NCBI GenBank assembly: GCA_029379385.1
Contig: CM055612.1
Span: 11,160,001-11,224,000, forward strand
DNA length: 64,000 bases
Origin: Quillaja saponaria
Taxonomy: Eukaryota; Streptophyta; Magnoliopsida; Fabales; Quillajaceae
Direction: 5' to 3'
This document shows, piece by piece, positions 13,473 through 24,867 of this stretch (the stretch's first letter is position 1; each line of letters begins with the position of its first letter). The notes beneath the pieces were generated by a model that did not search any database, was not told where the DNA came from, and saw nothing but the letters and a program-made list of their open reading frames with translations. The position numbers were made by a program, and so were the translations under genes.

Positions 13473-13683
13473 AATTTTTTTTCCTTTTCTTGTTGAATAC
13501 AAATAATGTGCAAAGAATTACGAAACTTGTCCTTTTTTTCTTTCTACCTTGCTATAATTTATGAACAAATTAAGTTTTAATAACAAAATTAGACCCCTAA
13601 AATCAAAGTGACCAGCAAATTTTTTTTTCTCAATAAGAAATGAAAAGAATTTATTAATTTATATTTACAAATTCAGATAATAT
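13473..13683. repeat. Direct repeat, copy 2
   Basis: Second copy of the block at 12862-13072, in the same orientation. It lies directly downstream of the 3' end of the reverse-strand gene at 13934-14707. The ~400 bp between the copies is AT-rich and non-coding. The pair could be a local segmental duplication or the two ends of a small retroelement, but I see no PBS or polypurine tract. Confidence 0.7.
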
Positions 13684-13933
13684 TTTTATCTTAAACAATT
13701 GAACTAAAATTTCATTTACGACTAATAATTTCTCCATTACTAAGAACATTAATTATTAATTGGAAATGACCAAAGCTGAGATATAATAACAGTAAATCAA
13801 ATTTTAAAAAAGAAAACAATTAGAACATAAATATAAAATGTCACTTTCAGTTAAAAATTATTTTCATTAATCTCTTTTGTTTAAAATTCTAATTGTTAGT
13901 TTCACATGACTTTTTTAATGAGTTCTTGCATAA

Positions 13934-14707
13934 TCAGTGACTCTGCAATAGCCAACAATTCTTCAGCTGTGATTTCACAGTTTCTCGGAAGCTATTCACT
14001 CTTACCAAACAAAAATGAGTACTACCCATTTCCAAGCCTGACCCGGATCCGGACCTGCTCGTCTTTAACAAGTAACATACGGGCCCACATTCGACACCTT
14101 TGCCTTGAACTACTATCCCCCATGCCTTCGTCGTGGTTTCACCATTCTCACTTTCGCCACCGTCTTCTTCTTTCTCGGCGGCATCGCCGGAAAGTTCTTC
14201 AACGAATATAAGGCCTTCAGGCAATGGTGTCTCTCCAGATTCCCATTTTTCCTTAACAATCGGCCAATCCTCAATCACCGCCTTCTTCTCCATCCCCAAC
14301 CTCGTCTCATCCCCGTCTCCGTCGTTCTTCGTTTTCTTCGTATATACCTGCACCAACAACGGTGCTTCTCTCAAATTCTTGACGATCTCCACCACCGAAT
14401 CCCTCATCCACTCGTCAATCCTTCCGTAAGCATCAACTGCTCCATTTCCGTTTCCATCTCCTCCTTTTTCTTTATAATATTCCCCTAACGGTTCCAAACT
14501 CATCCGATTCTTCAAACCTCTCGTCGCCATCGCCGATGTCATTGAGATCCTTCCGTTTCCTCTTGAACCACCACGATCGCGGATAGCAGAAGAGCACGGC
14601 CACAAACCAACGAGATTACACCGCCGATTCTTAACGCTTAATTTTCCAACGCGATCCAAAACGACGTTACTGTTCCCTCCGAAACCAACTCCCACAGACA
14701 ACGCCAT
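13934..14707 (-). CDS. Plastid-targeted-like protein of unknown function (DUF7804-like)
   Basis: An intronless 257-residue protein. The first ~60 residues are rich in Ser, Arg, Asn and Gly and poor in acidic residues, like a chloroplast transit peptide. The conserved-looking part starts near residue 75 (LEPLGEYYKEKG) and includes RIDEWMRDSVVEIVKNLREA (about 95-115) and LIFVEELSG (about 165). It ends with a Cys-containing stretch, ECGPVCYLLKTS, then FCLVRVNSFRETVKSQLKNCWLLQ. I recall this end from an uncharacterised land-plant family (DUF7804). That name is from memory and should be checked. The linkers are low-complexity Asp/Gly/Glu. The gene is GC-rich compared with its surroundings. Opposite-strand open frames over it are shadows. 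No function can be given. Confidence 0.8.
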   Translation of the reverse strand: MALSVGVGFGGNSNVVLDRVGKLSVKNRRCNLVGLWPCSSAIRDRGGSRGNGRISMTSAMATRGLKNRMSLEPLGEYYKEKGGDGNGNGAVDAYGRIDEWMRDSVVEIVKNLREAPLLVQVYTKKTKNDGDGDETRLGMEKKAVIEDWPIVKEKWESGETPLPEGLIFVEELSGDAAEKEEDGGESENGETTTKAWGIVVQGKGVECGPVCYLLKTSRSGSGSGLEMGSTHFCLVRVNSFRETVKSQLKNCWLLQSH

Positions 14708-15515
14708 CTACTCCGATGGCGCGCTCGAGGACTGAGTCGGAATCGGAATCGGAATCGCCAAAAAAAAAAGAGAGGGTATTTTCTAATTATCAGAAAATGT
14801 TTTTCAACTGCTGATGCTTAAAAAAAATTCAAGAAGCGGAAATACGTTAATGGAAAAAGAAATATATAAAATCCACGATTTAGATTTGGACGGTCTGGAT
14901 TTGTGAGGCTGTGATTGGTGAAAAGTGTTCTACTGCTGACACCAAATTCAAAGAAAGTCGAGAGGGCTTTAAATTTTTCAAGAGTGATTAATGACGATGG
15001 GGATAAAGATGGGGATAAAGTTACTCTGTGGGTGAACGGATTTAATATTGGATGAAACCGTTTTTGGTTAGAGGTCAAAAGTGATGGTTGTCGGGAGATG
15101 TATGAAATTGACGAAATGATTGGTTGGTTACAATGGCTTACTATGATTTGGGTTGGAGTATATAATTTAGATTTGTGCTTGAATTAGAACGTGGCTTAAT
15201 GAGTTTGTACACGAGGTTCACACGCGAGCAAGCTTAATTATTTGACTAGTTGGCTTAATCAAGACCGTCGTTTTTATTACTTTTATTATTTATTATCAAC
15301 ATCAACGGTGTATTTTGAGGATGGGTTTGGTTTGTGACGCAGCGATATTAAGTCGGTGGTAGGCAAAGAGTGGCACGTGGGTTACAGGCGGAGATTGCAT
15401 GCAATTCTGAGGCTGGCACAGTAATGGCCTCCGCTTTGTTACGCGTGAACAATGAAAAAAAAATGTGTGTAACACGTCAGCAGTATATTATTGCCATGTC
15501 AGCACTTTGATTTTT
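14708..15515. other. Upstream region of the gene at 13934-14707
   Basis: No coding sequence is supported. A purine/pyrimidine stretch with repeated TCGGAA hexamers lies just upstream of the start codon (about 14733-14757). Further out is mixed unique sequence, including a CACGTG box near 15374. The promoter of the reverse-strand gene is expected here, but I cannot pick a convincing TATA box. Confidence 0.35.
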
Positions 15516-15783
15516 GGACAAAAAAGTTCAAACTTCAAAACTTATAGCATGAAAGGGTAGTGAAAAACTTAAATCCCAAAATGTGATAATTCTAGAAATT
15601 AGATTTTGAAAATCCAGTTTCTCTTCCTAGTCACCACCTAAATTGTCAAATTTATCCCTAGCTTGTCTCATGTTATTTTATTTTTTAGTTTACTTTTCTT
15701 TAATTTTTTAACTGATATTTGTTTGTTAAAGAAATATATATATATAAATTATTTAGTATTTATTATAGAGATTAACTGTTTCA

Positions 15784-16201
15784 TGTCCAGTTGTGGAAGG
15801 AGGAGAGTCAAATCCATTTATTTGTTGAATGCTCTTTTGCACAACAGGTTTGGATGTCATCATCTTTATCTTTGCACTCAATCAATTTGCATTCAATGTC
15901 AGTAGGGCTCTCTGCCATTTTTTATACTATCCAAAGTGAAAGGGATATTTCCTACCTTCTCATGTATATATGGAAGGCTAAGACAGATAAGCAGTTTAAT
16001 GGTATAAGCTGGGATATGTCACAGGTAATTAAGCAGGCTGCTTATTATCGGAATGAGTTTCGGATCAGTTTAGAGGATGGTGAAGACTCTCGTCCTTTTG
16101 CCAACTTGGTTTCTGAAGCTAATATGTTATGGAAAGCTCCATTCGGTGACACAATCAAAATAAACTACGATGCGGCTGTGGATTGTGCACATAATAGAGG
16201 A
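15784..16201 (+). pseudogene. zf-RVT / RNase H fragment (left half)
   Basis: The frame reads EESQIHLFVECSFAQQVW, the zinc-binding region found at the C-terminus of plant non-LTR retrotransposon reverse transcriptases (zf-RVT). About 100 residues later comes KINYDAAVD, the start of a plant RNase H-like domain (RVT_3) with its first catalytic Asp. The frame is interrupted at 16201/16202 by element C and resumes in the same phase at 30216. The sequence before 15791 is frame-shifted relative to the expected CxxC. This is a retrotransposon-derived or captured fragment, not a working gene. Confidence 0.7.
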
Positions 16202-16299
16202 TGTTATAATCCGAAATTTTTGTATCGCACGTTTTAGAGTTGTTCGTACGTAAGTGACTAGGTGGGTAATATTTTAGTTAAAGTAGAACTAAAATAAAT

Positions 16300-16301
16300 A
16301 A

Positions 16302-16332
<31 letters not shown>

Positions 16333-16443
16333 GATAGATTTAGGAAATTAATTTTCTTATATCATTGGTTAATTTAAAATGTGAAATTTATTTGTGTAAT
16401 TTTGTTAATGTGTGAGAATAAAAAAAGAAAAAAATTAGGAGAC

Positions 16444-16490
<47 letters not shown>
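16300..16490. repeat. TA dinucleotide tracts
   Basis: Two (TA)n microsatellites, at about 16302-16333 and 16449-16486, lie within the left half of element C. The corresponding place in element B (9205-9225 and 9356-9380) also holds TA tracts, so they belong to the element. Confidence 0.85.
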
Positions 16491-16799
16491 TAGAGAAAAT
16501 TATACATCACACATTTTCTAAAACTTTTTACTTTGACCCTATTTTTAAAACTGCCTTATTTCATTATTTTTTTTATTTTTTCTTGGTCCATTTTTTTTTT
16601 TGGCTGATTTTTCCCCACAAGTCCACCGCGTTTGCTTTCCTGGATGTCCTTTTTGCCCTCCCGTGTTCTAGCTGCTTCTACGTCCTTCTTTCCCTTGGCC
16701 GTGCAACCACTTTATCCAAGTCATGGCTTCACGCATGGGCATCACTGCCGACCAGACAACTTTCGTTCTATCAAACAAAACCTAGTAGGGATCCAAAAA

Positions 16800-17766
16800 T
16801 AAATAAATAAAATCTGACGAGGAAACAAAGAAATTCATGAACTTTATTGATGAATCATTGTCAATTCTCAGCCAGTACAAGGTAATTGCTGAAAATTTGA
16901 GTTAATAATGTTTATGTGCCATATAAATGAATATATGTCTAGGGTAGATGAGCGGATGAGTTTGCTTTCGAGAAACTCAATTTTTCTGATGCCTGTAAGC
17001 TGTTCTACAGTTTGCCTCAAACAACATTTTTTTTCATTAAATGTTGGGTTGAACTGAGGTTTTTGAACTTGCTTTCCACCTTAGCAGCTTATGCCTCTCT
17101 TAGCAGTCCAGAGTTTGTTCCAGTATGCCTAGTTCAATGGCTTGAAAGGAATCTATTTCATAGATTAATGATAAATTTTGGCTTAATGAAAATCTGAACC
17201 TTGTTCTGAACCGAAGTATATTGCTCCTTCTTACTGCTAGTTTGTCTATGTTTCCTATTGGTCACGGAGTCCATTCGTTTTAATTTTTTTTTATAACTAG
17301 ATTTATCAAGTCTGTCATCACGTTCATGCCTTGGTATTACTTCTTTTTGTTCATAAGTGATATTTTGAAATCAATTTCAGGAAAACAGTAAGAGAGTCAA
17401 TTACCAACCAGTTTCATTTTCCAAAGAGAATATAGTTATAGTAGGATTCGTACTGAATATATGGAAGTTTGTTACTTTTAGCAAAGATGCGAGCTTTGAA
17501 TTTCTTTATGGCCGGAAATTGTCAATTGAATGTTTAGTATTATTGGTTGGTCTATGCAAATAAGGGTGAAATTCAGAAAGATATATTAAAAGTGGAAGAT
17601 TAGTTCTCGTACATGTTAAGGGGTGTAGGATTTGTGACTTGTGAATATATATATTCAAGTCTCTAATACAAATACCATAATGGTCTCTTTTATTTCTTGA
17701 AGGAAAAATATATCTATGAAAAATGAGTATGCTGGAGATCAAAACGTTAATGTGGATGGTGACATG
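16800..17766 (+). other. Element C segment with gene-like splice signals
   Basis: This part has no obvious counterpart in element B. Around 16830-16880 a frame reading KFMNFIDESLSILSQYK is followed by a GTAATT donor-like site. Acceptor-like TTTCAG occurs near 17380. It may be a captured gene fragment, but I recognise no family. The short open frames here (16583-16810, 17012-17197) are not supported as genes. Confidence 0.2.
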
Positions 17767-17779
17767 CACTAAAATGACA

Positions 17780-18065
17780 TTTTCCCACAAACCAAATTTG
17801 TGGGAAAAAGCGTACCGACAAATATTCTGTGGGTAATGGTTTGTGGATAATTTCTCGTGGATAATTCCCACAAACTTCGAAAGTTTGTGGGCATTTCCCA
17901 CAAACATTTGTTGGTAAATTTTGTGGGAAACTGTGATGGGTGATTTGTCGGTGAAATTGGTTTTCACCCACAAACCATTGGTTTGCATGTGTGTGACTGT
18001 GGGTAATTGCCACAAACACAAGTTTGTGGGTAATTGCCACAAACATAAGTTTGCGGTTTGTGGGT
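17780..18065. repeat. CACTA sub-terminal repeat cluster, left
   Basis: About ten copies of CCCACAAAC or its complement GTTTGTGGG in both orientations, often as close palindromes. Such arrays are the binding sites for the second CACTA-encoded protein (TNPA in En/Spm). The matching cluster is at the other end, 27240-27715. Open frames through this region are artefacts of the repeat. Confidence 0.85.
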
Positions 18066-18509
18066 AAAATATTCATGATTTTCATTAAATGAATCAAACC
18101 TGTTAATAAACATCCATATATATTATCCATAAAACAAATTCATCATAAATTTAAAGTTTTGTCAACATTTAATAAAAAAGCATCACATAAACACACAATG
18201 TCAACATCTACATTTAAATAATTAAGCTAAGTCTAATAGAACTATGAACTAGCTACATAATATCATCAAGATCGTCATCATTGTTGCCATCCTCATGAAG
18301 AATCTCCTCGCCATCTCCATGACCACCATCTACACCACTAGAAGATGCATCCTGTTAGAAAGAAAAGTGAATAACTAACAAAAAAATTTGAAAATATAAA
18401 AGAAATGATCTAGATAAATATATAAACTTAGGTATGTCAATCTGAAACAAGCTATTCTTTAAATCACAAGCATAAACATTTGCGGAAAATCATAACCTAT
18501 CATGTTTTT

Positions 18510-19140
18510 GTGACTTTACACTGCACGCCCAAAACTAACCAATTTAAACAACAAACCCAAGCATTTGCATAAAATCTTAACTGTGAACCAAAATTGGATG
18601 CCACTTGTTCTTACAAATCTTATTCAATGGCATGAATGTGTTAGAATTCTTGGCTCATTGTTTGAACATGTTTTGGTCACTATTGCCCTTTACACCTAAA
18701 ACTAAATTTATTTTAATTCACAAACTCAAATATTTGCATAAAATCTTAACCGTGGATACGAATTGGATACATTTTGTTCCTATAAGTCTTATTCAATGTC
18801 ATGAATGTGGTGGAATACATGACTCTTTGTTTGAACATGTTTTGGTTACTTTAACACTTCACACCCAAAACTAGCTAAGTTTAAGTCACAAACCCAAGCA
18901 TTTGCATAAACTTCTAACTATGCATTTGAATTAGATGCCATTTGTTTTTACAAATCTTATTTAATGGCATTAACATGTTGAAATTCTCGTGTCATCATTT
19001 GAACATATTTTGGTCACTATTGCTCTTCACAATTAAAAGTAGCTAAGTTAAAGTAAAAAACTTAAAACATTTGCATGAAATTCTAACTGTGCATCCGAAT
19101 TGGATCCCATTTGTTTCTACAAGTTTTATTTAATGCTCTC
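18510..19140. repeat. ~170-bp tandem repeat, about 3.7 copies
   Basis: The anchor GCATAAAATCTTAAC (with variants) occurs at 18567, 18737, 18906 and 19075, a period of 169-170 bp. Each unit continues with a GAATTGGATNCCA-like block, then TTATTCAATGGCATGAATGTG, TTTGAACATGTTTTGGTCACT and CACCCAAAACTA. The array lies inside the CACTA element, 3' of the second gene. Confidence 0.85.
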
Positions 19141-19198
19141 TAATTAACTTGCTATCTAAAAACTTCAGATTGCATATTTAAATAGAGATAGTTACTTA

Positions 19199-20987
19199 CC
19201 TGAAGTCCTCCAAGGATGGAAGGGTTTAAACCTAACTTATTCATCATGACTTTCATGATATTACTCATTTCATCAGTTTTCCTTTTCTGGTACTCTAGTT
19301 GTTGCTCTAGTGTGTGAATCCGCTCAGCTGATGCAACATCTGGTTGCAATGTTGCTGTAGATCGTAATGAGGAACGAGATGAATTGATCTTATCTCCAAA
19401 TAAGGCTCTTGCACCACCAGGTGTTCCACATCCGTAGACTTTCCCCCCCTTTTGTACTCCTCCTGTCATCTTTAACCAAATGTCTGGATCAAATGAGGGA
19501 TGAGCATCACTATCTTCTCCATATTTCTCAGAAACTTCGCGATTGTATTATTCCTACAATCCCAATAAATATTAGTTATAGATTCATTTGCATAGATATA
19601 TATGTACACATACACACACATACATAAATATAAAAATGTTAGTGAATATTTGTAAAACTAACAGAAATCATCTGCGACTTTGGGTTGTCAAATTGTCCAG
19701 TCTTTTTTCTCTTATGGATGCGGTGGAAAACTTCTAGAAGAGACGGATCATTGCCTGTTTCTTTTTTCTACAAAACCATTTGAAAGTTATAAAGGAATAA
19801 AATTTGATATTTAACATTTTCATATTAAATTACAACAATACCAATTTCTCCTTATGTTGCAGCACCGAGATTGATCCTCCAGCATGTCTAACAATTGATT
19901 CCTCTCCTAATCCTCGGTTTTGTGTTCCTATTTTGGAACGTTTCTTCCATTGTTCACTACTCCAAATCTGAAGTAGCCCTCGCCAATTTTCTACCGTCAT
20001 CCAATCAGGCATCCAACCTTCACACTTGCTGATGTCCTCGGTTTTACACATTATCTTTGCCTTGGCTCGTGCATCTCTTAACACATCCCTATATCGTCGA
20101 CCTGCAATCTTCTCAAACACAATCTTACCATCTTTCTCCTCTTGCTCTGTGTTAAACCTATAATGAGCCTGAAATATCACAAGAAATTAGTGCATTAACT
20201 TTTCCATTCAATATAAAAATGATACACTTATCACTAAATGTTTAAATTACCATAAATTGTCGATAACATAAGTCTCTTGCTATTCTAGGATACTAAGACC
20301 AAACTGGGATCGGTCCTGGCATAAGAGCTTCAATGATTGATTTAATAGTCCTCACAGTGTCAGAATTGTCAAATTCACTTTACATAAATAATAATAATAA
20401 AAGTTAGCATACTTTAGTATATATAAAAAAGTAATAACAATATATTATATCTAATTAATACCTCTCAGTACGAATTCTAATCAAAGGTCTATCAGGAGGG
20501 TTTGTAGGAGGGGGATCTAGGTGTGCATATCCTCTAGTTACAGGTGGCTCAATGACAGGAACCCTAGATGTAGACAAATCTCCAGATGTGCCTAGTGGTG
20601 AGTTGTGGCGAGATGATTCCATTATATGTCCAACATCACGGTCACCTGCATTATTCAACAATAGGCCTAGATTAATTAGTTCAATGATTATAAGGGGTTT
20701 ATTTTAATTTAAATACAAACTAAATATTAAGAAATACATAGTGAAAGTGGAATATCGACATGGGTTGATTGAGATGATCTAGGTAAGGCAGATCCCACTT
20801 GAGCTGAAGACCTAGGTAAGGCAGAACTTGCCTGAGATGATGATATAGGTAAGGCAAAACCCACTTGAGATGATGAAGGTGTGGCACGGCTAGACTGAGA
20901 TGATTTACGTGTGGTTAGGCTTGTTTGATTCATACTATGAGGATCACGAGATGCATTTGACCCGGATCCATGAATACTACGAACCAT
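19199..20987 (-). pseudogene. CACTA second gene (Transposase_24 / TNPA-like), broken
   Basis: Several exons read leftward. The first (from 20987) encodes a Ser/Thr-rich N-terminus with repeated SSSQ(V/A)GSALPRS units. The second (about 20645-20459) is Pro-rich. The third (about 20375-20250) reads IKSIIEALMPGPIPVWS, then a TAG stop near 20293. The fourth (about 20180-19843) contains AGRRYRDVLRDARAKAK and CEGWMPDWMTVENWRGLLQIW. The fifth reads NDPSLLEVFHRIHKRKKTGQF (about 19755-19690), and the last ends in a coiled coil (about 19390-19200). The order and motifs match PF03004, the plant En/Spm Transposase_24 family. In known CACTA elements this protein binds the sub-terminal repeats. The stop makes it a pseudogene unless spliced around. 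Confidence 0.75.
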
Positions 20988-21111
20988 GATCTTGTAACAA
21001 TTCCAATAACAAGTCAAAAAATCATAAATATTTAAATCTATAAATATCAAACATAATTAATAAGTAATAACAACTATGGAATCTTTATAAACAAATCACA
21101 TACAATTTTGA

Positions 21112-24100
21112 TTAATCATCTTGCATACTATTGTCAGAATCGTATTCAAAACCAACTTCTTCGTCATCCATTTCTAATTCATCATTATCCTCTTCATCAT
21201 CATCTTCATTTTCAAGAATATCATCATATTCTTCTTCAATTATGTCATCATCAACAACAAATCTAGCTTCATTATTTCATTAGGATCCACTTCTTCACTT
21301 GGATCATCACGTTCAAGAACTCCAGGTGCATCCAAATCTAGGCCCACAGTAACTGGAACCGGTTCATTCAATTCAACTTCTTGAAATATATCATCATCTA
21401 AAGGTTGCACATCGTCACTTGGTGTGTCACTGGACTGAAAATTAAAATTGTTCCTGGCCGCCATGTTACAAACTGCCCACCAATCATTTCTTTTTTTACT
21501 TGGATAACTAGCATAATAAACTTGGTAAGCTTGAGCAGCTAATATGAAAGGTTCATATGAGGCAAGTCTTGACTTATGATTGATATCTACTAGACCGTGC
21601 AAGGAATCTATTTTCATCCCTCTATAAGAATCATACCAATCACACTGAAAGAGCACAATTCTATTATTTTCAAAATATTGCATCTCTATTATGTCAGTTA
21701 GCATACCATAGAAATCTCACTCATCAACTCCATAACAACCCCCTTTTCACACGAACGCCACTATTCATAGACTTTTTGTCATCTCCATATGAAAGCGTGT
21801 GAAACTTGAACCCATTAACAAAGTAGCCATTAAATTACCTTACTTGCCTCATTGGTGGGAAAGCAATATCCACAATACGTGGATCAGTGATCTTATCATC
21901 AAGTGCCTATATGATAAACTAAACTTAATAGTTGTATAAACTAAATGCATAGCTGTTTATGCCTAACAATAGAAATAAATAAATAAATAAAATAATAATA
22001 TAAAAAAAAAACTAACCTGTTGTTGAAGCCAATTTACAAATTTAGACTCAACTAATTTTTGAATTAGGTTCTCAGAATAATTTGGATGCTCATTCGATAG
22101 TATTTGACGAAACTCACTATATTTCATATTGAGAGTGTAAGTCACTATTGAAATGTAAGTGTTGCATACAAAAAATTTAATGTGAGATAGCCTGACTTAC
22201 CTTACATATGGCTCAATCTCTATTGTATTCAGCAAAACATAAATCTTTGCTGCTTGTAACTGAATATCAGTAAGCGGTCTTGTTTTATGAAAACCAAATG
22301 CACGACCAAATTGACAAAAAACAGAAAGGCGCCCATTATAATCCATATCTCCACCATCATCTTGACGAGGCACACGATTTAACTTTGTTGGAACGTTTGA
22401 CTCAAAATACATTGCACAAAAATTAGAAATTTCTTCTAAGCAATAGGCCTCACATATAGAACCTTCGACGCAAGCCTTGTTTCTGGCCTTTTTCTTTAAA
22501 TTAAACATCATCCTACAAACAATATATTTAATTAGGAAATGAATATACTTAAAAAGTACAAATACGATTAGTTTAAGACCAATATAATAACCTTTCAAAT
22601 GGATACATCCAACGATAATGCACAGGTCCACCCACTTTTGCTTAATAAGGTATGTGCACAGTCAAATATTCCATTGAGTCAAAAAAACCCATTACTAATA
22701 TTTTCTCCAACTTGCACAAAGTGACAACAATATTTTTCTCAAGCATCTCCATATGCTCCACACACAATTCTTTCATACATAAATCTCTGAAAAAATTACT
22801 AAGCTCAGTAAATGCTTCCCATATACCTTTCGGTAAGTAATCGCAAAATGCAATCGGGATTAGTCTTTGCATGAACATGTGACAATCATGGCTTTTCATA
22901 CCAGACAACTTGGATTCATCCATGTCCACACAACGACCTAAATTTGAAGCATACCCGTTAGGAAGCCTTAAGCCTTTTATCCATTGACACATTTCCTTCA
23001 CTTGAGGTTTAGACAAGTTGTAAGAAGCTTTTGGCATAACAAGTTTCCCATTAACATTAGTCAACTCCAACTCGAGACGCTTACAAAATAATTGCAAATC
23101 CATCCTCCCATTTGGATTGTCCTTGGTTTTACCTTTCATATTCATCACTGTATTGAAAACATTATCAAAAACATTCTTCTCAATATGCATTACATCAAGA
23201 TTGTGTCGAATAAGATTAGTTGACCAATAAGGTAATTCCCAAAATATACTTATTTTTGCCTAATTATGTTGTTTCCCAAATCCTGAAATTATTTGTTTAC
23301 CGAATGCATTTCCAAAGGTTATCTGATTAAGTCTTCTGAGACGATCCTAAACTTCTTCCCCAGACAACCGTGGTGGAGGCAAAGCTTTCTCTGTTGTGTT
23401 CTTTTTGAATTTATCTTTTTGCTTTCTGAAAGGATGATCAATAGGTAAGAATTATGGATGACAATCAAACCAACACTGTTTATGACCATGAGGAAAACAA
23501 AAAGATTTTGTTTGTTCCATGTAATATGGACAAGCCAAATTTCCATGTTTACTCCAACTCGATAGCATTCCATAAGCAGGAAAGTCACTAATGATCCACA
23601 TAAGTACAGCTCTCATTATAAAATTTTCACCCTTGTATGCATCATAAGTGTTAACCCCCACATCCCACAACTTCTTCAAGTTGTCTATAAGAGGTCTCAA
23701 GTATATATCTAAATTTTGCTTTGGAGACTTAGGACCAGGAATGACCAATGTCAAGAATAAATATTGCTCTTTCATGCACATGTTAGGAGGCAAGTTGTAA
23801 GGAGTAACAAAAATGGGCCATATAGAATGACCATTTGATGAATGACCGAATGGGCAAAACCCATCGGTGGCAAGACCCAATCTAAAATTTCTTGGTTCGT
23901 CTAAGAATGATGGATAGTTGTCATCAAAGTGTTTCCATGCTTCTCCATCACTTAGGTGAATCATTATACAATTAGCACGTCTCTAATCATACCAAGTCAT
24001 ATGTTGAGCAGTGTTCTTTGCCATAAAGAGCCTTTGGAGCCTAGGTACAAGTCGAAAGTGACGCAAAATTTTGTAAGGTACATCAATCTTACTTGATCGA

Positions 24101-24867
24101 GTCTTGGGTTGATATCTCGAATGCCCACATATACGACATTCTCGCAACTTCTTATCCTCTTCGCTATAGTAAAGCATACAATCGTTGGGACATATATGTA
24201 TCTTCTCATATCCAAGTCCTAATTTCTTGACCATTTGCTTAGATCGGTAAAAAATTTCAGGTAATTTCTCATCTTTAGGCAACATACCTTTAATAATTGA
24301 AATAAGTCGGTCATACAAGCTCTCACTCATATTAAACTCTGATTTACACTTTAATAGTTGTGTTACTGCCGATAACCGACTATACCAGTCACAACCTTCC
24401 CATAATGGCTCATCAGCATTTTTCAACAAGTCATAAAAATTTTGGGCATCATAATTCGGCTCCTCGCGAATCCGACTCTCATTGTCCCAATTAAAATCTA
24501 GACCAGCAGCATCCAAAACCATATCAACGTATGGATTGCTTGAATTACCAACATCAACATCTCGGTTATTTGAACTTTCCCCTAACCAAGCCTCGACCTC
24601 CCCATGTAAGGTCCACCACTTGTAGGTTTTTACAAAACCCTTCTTATACAAGTCAATGGCTACTTCATCTCGAAGCTTCCACTTTTTGTTCTTACAAACC
24701 CGACAAGGACATCGAATTGTATTTCCTTTCATAATCCTTGGATGACTATAAGCAAAATCAAGAAACTTCTCAACATTAGACATAAACTCATCTGTAGGCA
24801 TTTGGTTTTCAATTCTACGTTCCATCCAACTACGATCACCCTCAAACCAACTACAGTCTTCATCCAT
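21112..24867 (-). pseudogene. CACTA transposase (TNP2/TNPD-like), several in-frame stops
   Basis: The N-terminal Transpos_assoc domain (from MDEDCSWFEG, with FLDFAYSHP and IRCPCRVCKN) is followed by the Transposase_21 (TNP2) core: DGFCPFGHSSNGHSIWPIFV, LTLVIPGPKSPKQNLDIYLRP and a long DUF4218 region (VMHIEKNVFDNVFNTVMN, SHDCHMFMQRLIPIA, FFDSMEYLTVHIPY). A DUF4216 region (FVNGFKFHTLSYGDDKKSMNSG, CDWYDSYRGMK) and an acidic tail end the gene. Introns near 22592-22517, 22198-22140 and 22013-21915 fit GT-AG rules. Stops near 23983 (TAG), 23450 (TAA), 23350 (TAG), 23262 (TAG) and 22642 (TAA) all lie in one otherwise continuous frame, with a frameshift near 21250. The protein would be the DDE-type recombinase of the element but cannot be made intact. 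Confidence 0.88.

Noticed and set aside
14105..14488. Open frame of 127 codons on the plus strand
   Set aside because: It is antisense to the gene at 13934-14707, and its Pro/Ser/Phe-rich composition mirrors that gene's Glu/Gly/Lys codons.
17506..18130. Two long minus-strand open frames
   Set aside because: They run through the GTTTGTGGG sub-terminal repeats of the CACTA element; the translation is repeat-derived.
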